The position numbers and the translations under genes are program-made. A stretch of DNA of 64,000 nucleotides from Actinobacillus lignieresii (GTDB lineage: Bacteria > Pseudomonadota > Gammaproteobacteria > Enterobacterales > Pasteurellaceae): contig NZ_UFRM01000001.1 of the NCBI RefSeq assembly GCF_900444945.1, forward strand, positions 692,501 through 756,500, given 5' to 3'. Numbering within the stretch: the stretch's first letter is position 1; the number at the start of each line of letters is the position of its first letter. This document shows positions 27,556 to 36,223 of this stretch, one piece after another. Below the pieces are notes generated by a model, which saw only the letters and a program-made list of their open reading frames with translations, searched no databases and was not told where the DNA came from.

Positions 27556-27699
27556 AATATCCTTAAATTAGTTTAATTTACGATGTTATCTTAGATTAAA
27601 CTGACTTTTTCTTTTTTATGTGGTGGCTTTGTGAAATTTGCGAGAAATCAGACCGCTTGCTTGTGTTAGAATAAATAGACATTTGAAGAGGAGAATAGT

Positions 27700-28986
27700 A
27701 TGGATCTTGCCTACCTAGCCGAATTGCCGAGAGAAGAATTTATTGAGCGTAGAAATCGTGTGTTTGAGCAAATGCAGGATAATTCTGCGTTGGTGGTGTT
27801 TACCGAAACCGAGAAACGCCGTAATAGCGATTGCGATTATTTGTTCCGACCTGATAGTTATTTCTGGTATTTAACCGGTTTTGCCGAGCCGAAATCGGCA
27901 TTGTTGCTGATTAAAAAAGACAGTAAAAATGAGAGTGTGATTTTTTTGCGTAAAAAAGATCCGCTAATGGAAACGTGGAACGGCCGCCGTTTGGGGATTG
28001 AAAAAGCCCCTGAAACCTTGAACGTGGATTTGGCATTTGATATTGAGGATATTGTGCGTGTTTTTGCAGAAAAAACGCAAAATTTGACCGCTTATTACTA
28101 TGCGAAAGGCTTACAAGAATGGGGCGATAGCATAGTGGCGGAACAGTTTGCTGACGTGATTGACTGGCAGCCGATGTTGTCGGAAATGCGCTTAATTAAA
28201 TCGACAGCGGAGATCGCTTTGATTCAGCAAGCCTGTCATATCTCGGGATTGGCACATATCCGAGCAATGAAACAAACTCGCCCAAATCGTTATGAATTGG
28301 AAATTGAGGGCGAGATTCAGCACGAATTTACCCGCTTTGGGGCGAGATTTCCTGCTTATAATTCGATTGTGGCAAGTGGTGAAAATGCCTGTATTTTGCA
28401 CTACAACGAAAATGATCAGGTATTAAAAGACGGTGATTTATTGCTGATTGACGCAGGGGCGGAATTTGCTCATTATGCGGGCGATATTACTCGAACCTTC
28501 CCGATTAGTGGTAAATTTTCTGAACCGCAACGAGAGATTTATCAGCTCGTGTTGGACGCAATGAAAGAAGCAGCTAAATGGCTTATTCCGCAAAGCTCGA
28601 TCAAAATTGCCAATGAAAAAGCGGTGCAAGTGCTAACCGAAGGTTTGGTTCGCTTAGGCATTTTGAAAGGCGAAGTCGAACAGTTAATCGCAGAGAAAGC
28701 CTATCGCCAATTCTATATGCACGGCTTGGGGCATTGGCTTGGTTTAGACGTTCACGATGTCGGCAATTATGGCACTGAGCGAGATCGTCCGCTTGAAATC
28801 GGTATGGTGCTAACCCTTGAACCGGGTTTATATATTTCAAGTGAGGCGGATGTACCTGAGCAATACAAAGGCATTGGTGTGCGTATTGAGGATAATTTAT
28901 TGATTACTGAATATGGCAATAAAAATTTGACAAGCGGTTGCCCGAAAGAAATTGCTGATATTGAAGCAATTATGAATGTTCAGTAG
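27700..28986 (+). CDS. pepP: Xaa-Pro aminopeptidase
   Basis: PepP removes an N-terminal residue that precedes proline. The 428-aa cytoplasmic protein has the N-terminal creatinase-like domain and the C-terminal pita-bread metallopeptidase domain. The metal ligands are visible in DAGAEFAHYAGDITRTF (two aspartates, near residues 251 and 262), HGLGHWLGLDVHD (histidine near 345), TLEPGLY (glutamate near 374) and GVRIEDN (glutamate near 398). GAGGAG lies ahead of the ATG. It is close in length to the E. coli enzyme (441 aa). Confidence 0.94.
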   Translation: MDLAYLAELPREEFIERRNRVFEQMQDNSALVVFTETEKRRNSDCDYLFRPDSYFWYLTGFAEPKSALLLIKKDSKNESVIFLRKKDPLMETWNGRRLGIEKAPETLNVDLAFDIEDIVRVFAEKTQNLTAYYYAKGLQEWGDSIVAEQFADVIDWQPMLSEMRLIKSTAEIALIQQACHISGLAHIRAMKQTRPNRYELEIEGEIQHEFTRFGARFPAYNSIVASGENACILHYNENDQVLKDGDLLLIDAGAEFAHYAGDITRTFPISGKFSEPQREIYQLVLDAMKEAAKWLIPQSSIKIANEKAVQVLTEGLVRLGILKGEVEQLIAEKAYRQFYMHGLGHWLGLDVHDVGNYGTERDRPLEIGMVLTLEPGLYISSEADVPEQYKGIGVRIEDNLLITEYGNKNLTSGCPKEIADIEAIMNVQ

Positions 28987-29000
28987 ATAGGAAAAGTAAA

Positions 29001-29156
29001 TAACCACAGAACGCACGGAATACACAGAAATTTTTCGTATGACGTGAGAACTGTGGTTTTTTATTGGCTAAAGCTCGATATAAAAATAACCACGAAATAC
29101 ATAGCGTTCACAGAATAAATTTTCCGTGTATTCCGTGTAGTCCGTGGTTTTACAAA
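29001..29156. repeat. Inverted repeat between pepP and aspC
   Basis: The convergent gap is filled by related motifs: AACCACAGAACGCACGGAAT on the left and ATTCCGTGTAGTCCGTGGTT on the right, with a further CTGTGGTTTTTT / AACCACG pair between. The ends can pair over about 150 bases and the inner GTGGTTTTTT sections can act as terminators for either direction. The wording of the arms looks like a dispersed family repeat, though no second copy lies in this window. Confidence 0.5.
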
Positions 29157-29163
29157 ATAGTGA

Positions 29164-30360
29164 CTAAAGCACTTTTACAATCGCTTCGCAAAGTGCATCA
29201 ATGTTTTGGTCGGTGATACCTGCAACATTGATACGACCGGAACGTACCGCATAGATTGCGAAGTCTTCACGTAGGCGATCCACTTGTTCCGGTGTTAAAC
29301 CACTAAATGAGAACATACCGTTTTGTTGTGCAATAAAGTCGAAATCTTGTTTTGCACCTTTCTCTTTTAATAATTGCACCATTCGATTACGCATATCTTT
29401 AATGCGATCACGCATTTCATCTAATTCAGCTACCCATTCTGCACGTAACGCTTCATCACCTAATACGCGAGCAACCGCATTTGCACCATGCGATGCCGGG
29501 TTAGAGTAAAGCACACGAATAATTGATTTAATTTGGGTGAAGGCTTTATTAGCTACTTCGGCATTTTCTGCAACTAAGGTAAATGCACCGACACGCTCGC
29601 TATATAAACCGAAGTTTTTCGAATATGAACTTGCGATTAATAATTCTTTGTGGTTTTTCACAAACGCACGTAAGCCGTATGCGTCTTGGTCTAATCCGTT
29701 ACCGAAACCTTGGTAAGCAAAGTCAAATAACGGTAACCAGCCTTTTTCTGCAGAAAGTTTCGCTAATGCGTCCCATTGTTCAGGGGTTGGATCGATACCA
29801 GTCGGGTTATGGCAGCAGCCATGTAATAACACCACATCACCGGCTTCCGCTTGGCTTAAATCGGCAAGTAAGTTATCCCAATCTAAACCATGCGTTTCAG
29901 GGTTATAATAACGATAGCCTTTTACATTTAAACCGACCGCTTCTGCAATCGCATTGTGGTTTGGCCAAGTCGGGTTTGAAATCCAGATATTTTTTGCTGA
30001 CGTTTGGCGTTTGATAAATTCCGCTGCAATACGTAACGCGCCCGTACCACCTAAACTTTGTGCGGTTTTTGCACGACCTGAAGCGATAATTTCCGCCCCT
30101 TTACCGAATAAAAGTTCTTGCGTATAAGCGTTAAATGCTTGTACACCGTCAATCGTGAGGTAGTTTTTATTCGTTTCTTGTTCTAATAATAACGCTTCCG
30201 CTTTTTTTACCGCTTTCACGATAGGTGTTTTACCTTCCGCATTCATATAAACACCAATACCGAGGTTGATTTTCCCTGCACGTTGTTCCGCTTTAAACGC
30301 TTCGCCTAAACCTAAAATCGGATCTGCCGGAGCAGCCTGAATGTGGTTGAACATTGACAT
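29164..30360 (-). CDS. aspC: Aspartate (aromatic) aminotransferase
   Basis: A 398-aa class I PLP aminotransferase that interconverts aspartate/2-oxoglutarate and oxaloacetate/glutamate; family members also transaminate aromatic amino acids. The opening [14 protein letters not shown] is nearly that of E. coli AspC. The PLP lysine lies in [18 protein letters not shown] near residue 245, the substrate carboxylate-binding arginine in RSGRINVAG near residue 378. Two start codons are possible (30360 and 30354); GAGGA lies six bases before the first. TyrB is the main alternative name. Confidence 0.9.
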   Translation of the reverse strand: MSMFNHIQAAPADPILGLGEAFKAEQRAGKINLGIGVYMNAEGKTPIVKAVKKAEALLLEQETNKNYLTIDGVQAFNAYTQELLFGKGAEIIASGRAKTAQSLGGTGALRIAAEFIKRQTSAKNIWISNPTWPNHNAIAEAVGLNVKGYRYYNPETHGLDWDNLLADLSQAEAGDVVLLHGCCHNPTGIDPTPEQWDALAKLSAEKGWLPLFDFAYQGFGNGLDQDAYGLRAFVKNHKELLIASSYSKNFGLYSERVGAFTLVAENAEVANKAFTQIKSIIRVLYSNPASHGANAVARVLGDEALRAEWVAELDEMRDRIKDMRNRMVQLLKEKGAKQDFDFIAQQNGMFSFSGLTPEQVDRLREDFAIYAVRSGRINVAGITDQNIDALCEAIVKVL

Positions 30361-30432
30361 AATGTGTCCTCTATAAAGTTGTGTTTGAAATTAGAAATAT
30401 TTATACAACCCATTAGCTATTTTAGCAATAGA

Positions 30433-30490
30433 GAAGCGGTCTATTTTTGAAAATTTTTTGCAAATTTCACAAGAAAATAGACCGCTTGTA
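30433..30490 (-). terminator. purK terminator from inverted uptake motifs
   Basis: AAGCGGTCTATTTT and AAAATAGACCGCTT are exact complements flanking a 30-base loop; the right arm carries a full uptake core. It lies directly after the purK stop. Confidence 0.6.
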
Positions 30491-30491
30491 C

Positions 30492-31580
30492 TTATTTGAG
30501 TTTATTAATCGCCCAATCTAACCCTGAATGGAAATCATTGGTTAAATGCGGACGAAGTTGTTCGAGTAATTGGATCAACTGAGCTTGTTCCGGATGACAT
30601 AAATTGATATGTCCGACTTTACGTCCGGCACGAACCTCTTTGCCATACCAATGTAGTTGTGAGAACGGTACTTCTAGCCACGCATTATTGTGTTCGATAC
30701 CAATCAGATTGACCATTACGCTCGGTGCAATTTGTTTAAGTTGCGGTGTCGGCAAGTCGAGTAATGCACGTAAATGCAATTCAAACTGGCTGATTGAACA
30801 TCCTAATTGGGTCCAGTGTCCGCTGTTATGTACGCGCGGGGCGAGTTCATTAATTAATAATTTATCGCCTACCACAAAACATTCCATTGCCATTACGCCG
30901 ACATATTCTAAATCTTGCATAATCGTGCTGAGCATTTGTTCAGCTTGGGTCTGGTAAGTTTGCTGATTCGGTAAATTCACATCACAAACGGAGTAACGTA
31001 AGATACCGTTTTGCTGCAAGTTATGACTAATAGGATAGAAACGGGTAGAGCCGTCACGGAAACGAGCGCCGACAATTGAAATTTCGCCGTCAAACGGAAT
31101 AAATTTTTCCGCAATCACTTCACCGAACAGATCCGGTGTGATTTGGTCAATGCTGTCTTGCGTCACAATCCATTGACCTCTGCCGTCATAGCCGCCGGTA
31201 CGGCGTTTTACCACCACTTTTTCACCGACATTGCTGAATACGCTTTGCCACTGTTCGGCGGATTCCAATAATTGCCATGGCGAAGTGGAAAGTTGGAGCT
31301 TGTCTAATAAGGATTTTTGAGTAAAACGATCCGCCGTTGTGCCGAATACGTTTAAATTGACAAAGTTTTTATGATTGCCGAGTAATTGTGTGAGCGGCGT
31401 TTCTGCCCAACGTTCGATTTCTGCGGTAATGATACTGTTTGGCTCAAGCTCAAAAACCGGCGCATCAAAAGCAAGCGGTTTTACTTCAATATCAAGCGGT
31501 GCGCCGGCATAGCGTAACATTCTGCCGAGCTGACCGTTACCAAGCACATAAATTGGGGGATAAATGGCACTTTTTTGCAT
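30492..31580 (-). CDS. purK: N5-carboxyaminoimidazole ribonucleotide synthase PurK
   Basis: PurK uses ATP and bicarbonate to turn AIR into N5-CAIR, the substrate of PurE, in de novo purine synthesis. The 362-aa ATP-grasp enzyme has the N-terminal GNGQLGRMLRYAG motif at residues 14-26, the KRRTGGYDGRGQ loop near residue 125, and the metal-binding INELAPRVHNSGHWT block near residue 238. It is the third gene of purE-ansA-purK, with a 109-base gap after ansA that contains an uptake core, so it may be less tightly coupled than the first two. Confidence 0.95.
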   Translation of the reverse strand: MQKSAIYPPIYVLGNGQLGRMLRYAGAPLDIEVKPLAFDAPVFELEPNSIITAEIERWAETPLTQLLGNHKNFVNLNVFGTTADRFTQKSLLDKLQLSTSPWQLLESAEQWQSVFSNVGEKVVVKRRTGGYDGRGQWIVTQDSIDQITPDLFGEVIAEKFIPFDGEISIVGARFRDGSTRFYPISHNLQQNGILRYSVCDVNLPNQQTYQTQAEQMLSTIMQDLEYVGVMAMECFVVGDKLLINELAPRVHNSGHWTQLGCSISQFELHLRALLDLPTPQLKQIAPSVMVNLIGIEHNNAWLEVPFSQLHWYGKEVRAGRKVGHINLCHPEQAQLIQLLEQLRPHLTNDFHSGLDWAINKLK

Positions 31581-31689
31581 TTTTTATGATTCCGTTTGCG
31601 GAAAGTTTGAGGCTCGATTTGCAATTTTTGGGGTAAATTTGACCGCTTGTACGGCTCGGAAACCCCAAACTTTCTGTGTTTATCAGAGA

Positions 31690-32655
31690 TTAAAAATATT
31701 CGGCGAGCGGTTTACTCAAGTTTTGATTTAGCAAGACTAACAATTTGATACGTGCTTTCTGACCGCTTAAACCGGTGGTAAAAATCACATTTTGTTGTTT
31801 AAGCTGCTTACCACCGCCTAAATAGTCGTACACATCCTGAGTAACGCCGTTAAACGCACGAGAAACTAATACAACAGGAATATCGGCACGTAATAGCGCA
31901 TCTAAACCGGCTAAACAACTCGGTGGTAAATTACCTGCACCTAATGCTTCAATTACCACGCCGTTACAGCCGTGATGAGCTAATTGTTCCAATAAGAAAC
32001 TGTCCATACCGGCATAGGCTTTAACCAGCTGTACGTTAGTACGGGTAACGGTTTGTATCGGGAAGCGTTCGTATTCGGTTAATTGTTGGAAATACAGTAC
32101 GCGGTTTTTCGCAATTAAGCCGCAAGGTCCGAAGGTTGGCGTTTGGAATGTCGCTACGTTGGTCGTATGCGTTTTAGTCACAAATTTAGCGTTATGAATT
32201 TCATCGTTCATCACCACTAATACGCCTTTATTTCGACTTTCCGGACAAAGTGCAACCAAAATCGCACTTTGTAAGTTAATTAAACCGTCCGAACCCAATT
32301 CGTTACTTGAACGCATTGCGCCGGTAATTGCAACCGGTACATTTACATTCAGCGCTAAGTCAAGGAAATAAGCGGTTTCTTCTAACGTATCCGTACCGTG
32401 GGTAATCACGATACCGTCATACTGTTCTTCATTTACCGCTTTTTCAATACGTGTTTTTAATAATGACCAATGCTGTAACGTGATATGCGGCGAAGGCACA
32501 TTAAGCACAGATTCTTGGCTGAGTTGAGCCGGGTGATTTAAACGTTCTAATGCGGCAAGCAGCGGATTTTTTTCGGAAGGCGAAACTTTACCGTCTTCGC
32601 CTTCACTCATCGAAATCGTACCGCCCGTATGTAGGATTAAAAGTTTCTTTGTCAT
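31690..32655 (-). CDS. ansA: Cytoplasmic L-asparaginase
   Basis: L-asparaginase hydrolyses asparagine to aspartate and ammonia. The 321-aa protein has the two catalytic-threonine motifs: LILHTGGTISM at residues 5-15 and ITHGTDTLEET near residue 84. There is no signal peptide, so it is the cytoplasmic (type I, AnsA-like) form. It is placed between purE and purK, beginning 13 bases after purE, an arrangement different from the usual purEK pair. The link could be supply of aspartate, which is used in purine synthesis, but that is inference. Confidence 0.88.
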   Translation of the reverse strand: MTKKLLILHTGGTISMSEGEDGKVSPSEKNPLLAALERLNHPAQLSQESVLNVPSPHITLQHWSLLKTRIEKAVNEEQYDGIVITHGTDTLEETAYFLDLALNVNVPVAITGAMRSSNELGSDGLINLQSAILVALCPESRNKGVLVVMNDEIHNAKFVTKTHTTNVATFQTPTFGPCGLIAKNRVLYFQQLTEYERFPIQTVTRTNVQLVKAYAGMDSFLLEQLAHHGCNGVVIEALGAGNLPPSCLAGLDALLRADIPVVLVSRAFNGVTQDVYDYLGGGKQLKQQNVIFTTGLSGQKARIKLLVLLNQNLSKPLAEYF

Positions 32656-32668
32656 GAATTAATATAAG

Positions 32669-33163
32669 TTAATTGCGTGGATCCGGATTATCTAATACCG
32701 ATTGCGTTTGTTCATTGCGGAATGCGTGTAACTTTTGAGCTAACTCAGGGTTAAACGCCGCTAAAATTTGAGCAGCGAGTAAACCGGCATTCGCCGCACC
32801 CGCAGGGCCAATCGCAAGCGTACCGACCGGAATACCCTTAGGCATTTGAACGATAGAGTATAAGCTATCTACACCGCTTAACATCGAACTTTTTACCGGA
32901 ACGCCTAATACAGGAACGATGGTTTTTGCCGCAATCATACCCGGTAAATGCGCCGCACCGCCTGCCCCTGCGATAATCACTTTATAACCGTTTTGTTCCG
33001 CACTTTCTGCAAATGAGAAAAGTTTGTCCGGCGTACGGTGTGCCGAAACCACTTCAACGTGATAAGCAAGATTAAACTGATCTAAGATTTGTGTTGCTTC
33101 CGACATGGTCGCCCAGTCGCTTTTTGAACCCATAACAATTGCAATTTCAGGTTTTTCAGACAT
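32669..33163 (-). CDS. purE: N5-CAIR mutase PurE
   Basis: PurE rearranges N5-CAIR (made by PurK) to CAIR. The 164-aa length fits class I PurE. The motifs are IVMGSKSDW at residues 9-17, SAHRTPD near residue 40, and the [10 protein letters not shown] substrate loop near residue 67. It heads the purE-ansA-purK set. The upstream PurR-box core suggests purine repression of the whole set. Confidence 0.96.
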   Translation of the reverse strand: MSEKPEIAIVMGSKSDWATMSEATQILDQFNLAYHVEVVSAHRTPDKLFSFAESAEQNGYKVIIAGAGGAAHLPGMIAAKTIVPVLGVPVKSSMLSGVDSLYSIVQMPKGIPVGTLAIGPAGAANAGLLAAQILAAFNPELAQKLHAFRNEQTQSVLDNPDPRN

Positions 33164-33212
33164 ATTGATTCCTTTTGAAACAAGAGGGGAAAACTTTTTC
33201 AGTATAACATAA

Positions 33213-33228
33213 TAGGCAAACGTTTGCT
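33213..33228. promoter_or_regulatory. PurR operator-like palindrome upstream of purE
   Basis: The core GCAAACGTTTGC (33215-33226) is a perfect 12-bp palindrome and the centre of the PurR consensus ACGCAAACGTTTGCGT. It lies about 50 bases upstream of the purE start. Confidence 0.8.
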
Positions 33229-33381
33229 TGTGAATTTATACGGACGAATCAGACCAAATAATGTAAAGAATTATCGACAAAGCACAATTTAAAACTATCA
33301 ACCCAGTTGCTAAATGTGTTACGATATACGACCATTTTTAAAATTTATGTGTTTGCAAGCAGAATCGGAGACAGAAGATAT

Positions 33382-34026
33382 ATGACGAGTAGTGCGAATA
33401 AACGTTCAGTAATGACCCTTTTTTCAGATAAAAACGATATTTACAGCCATCAAGTACGTATCGTATTGGCAGAGAAGGGCGTTCCTTATGAAATTGAAAA
33501 TATTAGTCCTGATACGATTTCTGAAGATTTGGTGGAAGTAAACCCATACGGCAATGTGCCGACATTAGTTGATCGCGATTTAGTATTATTTAATTCACGT
33601 ATCATTATGGAATACCTAGACGAGCGTTTTCCTCATCCGCCGTTGATGCCGGTATATCCCGTATTACGCGGTAAATGTCGTTTAACTATGCACCGTATCG
33701 AACAAGATTGGTACTCATTAATTGATATTGCAAACAAAGATCCTGAATCTAAAGAAGCGAAAAAAGCGTTGATGGAACTTCGTGACGAAATGTTGGCATT
33801 AGGTCCTGTCTTTGCCGCAACACCGTATTTTATGAGCGAAGAATTCAGTTTGGTCGATTGTTACGTTGCGCCGTTATTATGGAAAATGCACAGTTCAGGA
33901 ATTGAATTTAGCGGTGCGGGCAGTAAGGCAATTAAAACCTATATGACTCGCGTATTCCAACGTGAGAGCTTCGTTCAGTCTATCGGCGGTGCGGCTCCGA
34001 AACACTTAATGGATGATAAAGACTAA
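33382..34026 (+). CDS. sspA: Stringent starvation protein A
   Basis: SspA has a glutathione-transferase fold and binds RNA polymerase to alter promoter choice during starvation and acid stress. The 214-aa protein begins MTSSANKRSVMTLFSDKNDIY, close to the E. coli start; the block RIIMEYLDERFPHPPLMPVYP near residue 72 is highly conserved in the family (PHP surface region). The open frame extends 25 codons upstream, but the family alignment favours 33382. It overlaps sspB by one base. Confidence 0.95.
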   Translation: MTSSANKRSVMTLFSDKNDIYSHQVRIVLAEKGVPYEIENISPDTISEDLVEVNPYGNVPTLVDRDLVLFNSRIIMEYLDERFPHPPLMPVYPVLRGKCRLTMHRIEQDWYSLIDIANKDPESKEAKKALMELRDEMLALGPVFAATPYFMSEEFSLVDCYVAPLLWKMHSSGIEFSGAGSKAIKTYMTRVFQRESFVQSIGGAAPKHLMDDKD

Positions 34027-34442
34027 TGAAACCTTTGCGCCCTTATCTTTACCACGCGTACTACAACTGGATTTTAGATAACGATAATACGCCTTATTTA
34101 TTAGTAAATGCGGAATATCCGGATGTAGATGTGCCGGTCGAATTTGTTCGGGACGGCAAAATTATTTTGAATATCGCACCGCGTTCCATCGGACAATATG
34201 TGATTAATGACGAGTCAATCAGCTTTAATGCTCGTTTCCAAGGGATGTTGCGTGATATTTATATTCCTTTTGGTGCAATGGAAGCCATTTATGCGCAAGA
34301 AACCGGCGACGGAATTATGTTCCAAGACGAGGCTTATTATAGTGAACAAGCATATAGCGAAAGGGTTAATCAGCAAGCCGACAGAGAAGAAAGTAAGCCT
34401 AAAGCTAAGAAAAAACCGACACATTTGAAATTAGTCAAATAG
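34026..34442 (+). CDS. sspB: ClpXP protease specificity-enhancing factor SspB
   Basis: SspB binds the ssrA tag and tethers tagged proteins to ClpX. The 138-aa protein has the folded substrate-binding domain at residues 1-110 (SPYLYHAYYNWILDN-like start, then DVPVEFVRDGKIILNIAP) and a lysine-rich C-terminal ClpX-binding tail ending THLKLVK, like the E. coli XB motif. Its ATG overlaps the sspA stop by one base, so the two are translationally coupled, as in other gamma-proteobacteria. Confidence 0.95.
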   Translation: MKPLRPYLYHAYYNWILDNDNTPYLLVNAEYPDVDVPVEFVRDGKIILNIAPRSIGQYVINDESISFNARFQGMLRDIYIPFGAMEAIYAQETGDGIMFQDEAYYSEQAYSERVNQQADREESKPKAKKKPTHLKLVK

Positions 34443-34492
34443 ATAAATAAGCGGTTAAATTTCTTAAGTTATTTGCAAATATGTTCCGAACA

Positions 34493-34527
34493 AAAAAATA
34501 CCACTATTAGAAAATAGTGGTATTTTT
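34493..34527. terminator. Bidirectional terminator between sspB and fnr
   Basis: AAAAAATACCACTATT-AGAA-AATAGTGGTATTTTTT is a perfect stem with A and T tracts on both sides, located between convergent genes. Confidence 0.85.
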
Positions 34528-34541
34528 TGTTTTTATAAGGC

Positions 34542-35309
34542 TTACGCCGTTTGTATTACCGGAATTTGTGAACGTGTTACACCCGCCATATCGGTCAGTT
34601 CGTCCATACGATTGATGGTAATATATTTACCTTGTACCGTAATCATACCGCTTTTCTGGAAACGTCCTAATAAACGACTGATAGTTTCAATGGTTAAACC
34701 GAGATAGTTGCCGATATCGCCGCGAGTCATAGTCAGACGGAATTCACGAGCGGAAAAACCGCGTGCCGCATAACGTTGAGATAAATTATGTAAAAACGCC
34801 GCTAACTTTTCTTCCGCACTCATTTTTGAAAGTAATAAAATCATTTCTTGATCACTTTTAATTTCATTACTCATCAAACGCATAATTTGATGACGGATTT
34901 TAGGCATCTTGCCGGCGAGATCGTCTAAAATATCAAATGGAATCTCACAAATCATCGACGTTTCGAGCGCTTGTGCGAAACCGACATGTTTCATATTCAT
35001 AATCGCATCAAATCCGACCAGATCACCGGGTAAATGGAACGCCGTAATTTGTTCTTCGCCGCTTTCGCTAATCGTATAACTTTTAATTGTACCTGAACGA
35101 ATCGCATAGATAGAACGAAGATCATCGCCGGATTGGAAAATGATTTGAGATTTTTGAACCGGTTTTTTGCGTTCGATAATATTGTCAAGCTGAGTTAATT
35201 CGTGTTCGCTCAACGTAAAAGGTAAGCAAAGTTGGCTAATACTGCAATTCTGGCAATGTATAGTGCAAGCCGTTCGGCCTGTATGTTTAGCGTCAGGTAC
35301 AATTTTCAT
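34542..35309 (-). CDS. fnr: Anaerobic regulator FNR (HlyX)
   Basis: FNR is an oxygen-sensing CRP-family transcription factor; the Actinobacillus homologue is known as HlyX. The 255-aa protein has the four [4Fe-4S] cysteines: Cys15, Cys19, Cys22 and Cys28 region ([14 protein letters not shown], three of which serve with the one in TSMICEIP near residue 121). The effector-fold beta-roll follows, and the C-terminal helix-turn-helix is [21 protein letters not shown], with the ETISR recognition segment. Its upstream region carries an FNR-like half-perfect box, so it may regulate itself. It is divergent from uspA. Confidence 0.95.
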   Translation of the reverse strand: MKIVPDAKHTGRTACTIHCQNCSISQLCLPFTLSEHELTQLDNIIERKKPVQKSQIIFQSGDDLRSIYAIRSGTIKSYTISESGEEQITAFHLPGDLVGFDAIMNMKHVGFAQALETSMICEIPFDILDDLAGKMPKIRHQIMRLMSNEIKSDQEMILLLSKMSAEEKLAAFLHNLSQRYAARGFSAREFRLTMTRGDIGNYLGLTIETISRLLGRFQKSGMITVQGKYITINRMDELTDMAGVTRSQIPVIQTA

Positions 35310-35341
35310 AAGGGCTACCGTCTTTTAAAATAGGTAAAAGT

Positions 35342-35355
35342 TTGATTTCAAGCAA
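35342..35355. promoter_or_regulatory. FNR-box-like site upstream of fnr
   Basis: TTGATTTCAAGCAA matches 9 of 10 fixed positions of the FNR consensus TTGATnnnnATCAA. It lies about 33 bases upstream of the fnr start, a position suited to negative self-regulation. Confidence 0.5.
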
Positions 35356-35572
35356 ATTTTAACATTATTTATTAGGATAATAAAGTCGGTAATCGGTTTA
35401 TTTAACCTTAAAAAGTTATTTTCAATCTTATGCTTATATGCTCCGAATTAAAAAATATTTCAGACATTGAAATGTTTTTTCAAAAATGAGATCTAGCTCA
35501 AGTTTTCTCTAAAAAGAATATGCTAGTATCTTTAAACAAAAAATGATTAGGCATACAAGAAGGAGTCTATTT

Positions 35573-35998
35573 ATGTATAAACATATTTTAGTTGCGGTTG
35601 ATCTCTCTGAAGAAAGTCTTGTTTTACTTCGTAAAGGCGCGGATTTAGCGGAAAAATGCGGCGCAAAACTTTCTTTGATTCATGTGGACGTTAATTTCTC
35701 CGATCTTTATACGGGATTAATTGATATTAATATGTCTTCGGTACAAGATAGCGTACTGGAAGAAACCACTAAAGCGTTAGACGAATTATCGGCTAAAGTG
35801 AATTATCCGGTTTCGGAACGTCTTAACGGCACGGGCGATTTCAGTCAAGTATTGGAAGATGCGGTTGAAAAACACAAAATTGATTTATTGATTACAGGGC
35901 ATCATCAAGATTTTTGGAGTAAGTTTATGTCATCTACTCGCCAAGTAATGAATAATGTCACTGTTGATATGTTAGTTGTACCGTTAGCTGATGAATAA
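35573..35998 (+). CDS. uspA: Universal stress protein A family
   Basis: A 141-aa small cytoplasmic stress protein with the Usp alpha/beta fold. The N-terminal [15 protein letters not shown] strand-loop and the C-terminal [20 protein letters not shown] region match UspA; the full ATP-binding G-2x-G-9x-G(S/T) motif is not clear, as in UspA itself, which does not bind ATP. AAGGAG is ten bases before the ATG at 35573; an upstream ATG at 35543 lies before that site. Divergent from fnr, so FNR control is possible. Confidence 0.88.
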   Translation: MYKHILVAVDLSEESLVLLRKGADLAEKCGAKLSLIHVDVNFSDLYTGLIDINMSSVQDSVLEETTKALDELSAKVNYPVSERLNGTGDFSQVLEDAVEKHKIDLLITGHHQDFWSKFMSSTRQVMNNVTVDMLVVPLADE

Positions 35999-36048
35999 TT
36001 GTAATGCCGACAACAATTTACATAAAAGCAGATAAATAACGTTAAACT

Positions 36049-36092
36049 CAACCGCTTAAAAGTTCTTTAGCTTTTCAAGCGGTTGTTTTTTA
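36049..36092 (+). terminator. uspA terminator
   Basis: CAACCGCTTAAAAG and CTTTTCAAGCGGTTG form a stem followed by TTTTTT, about 50 bases after uspA. The arms contain partial uptake motifs. Confidence 0.75.
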
Positions 36093-36223
36093 ATAAATTA
36101 TAGTAAATATAAGAAGTTTTTCATTAAAAAAGCCGTAGTCAATTATCAAAGGAATGAAAAACGTGTAGAATAAAGACATTTATCACTAGTTATTTACTTA
36201 TACATTATTTAGAGTGTTATTAA

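Noticed and set aside
29583..30014. 143-aa plus-strand frame opposite aspC
   Set aside because: It is a shadow of the aspC coding region, with no supporting signal.
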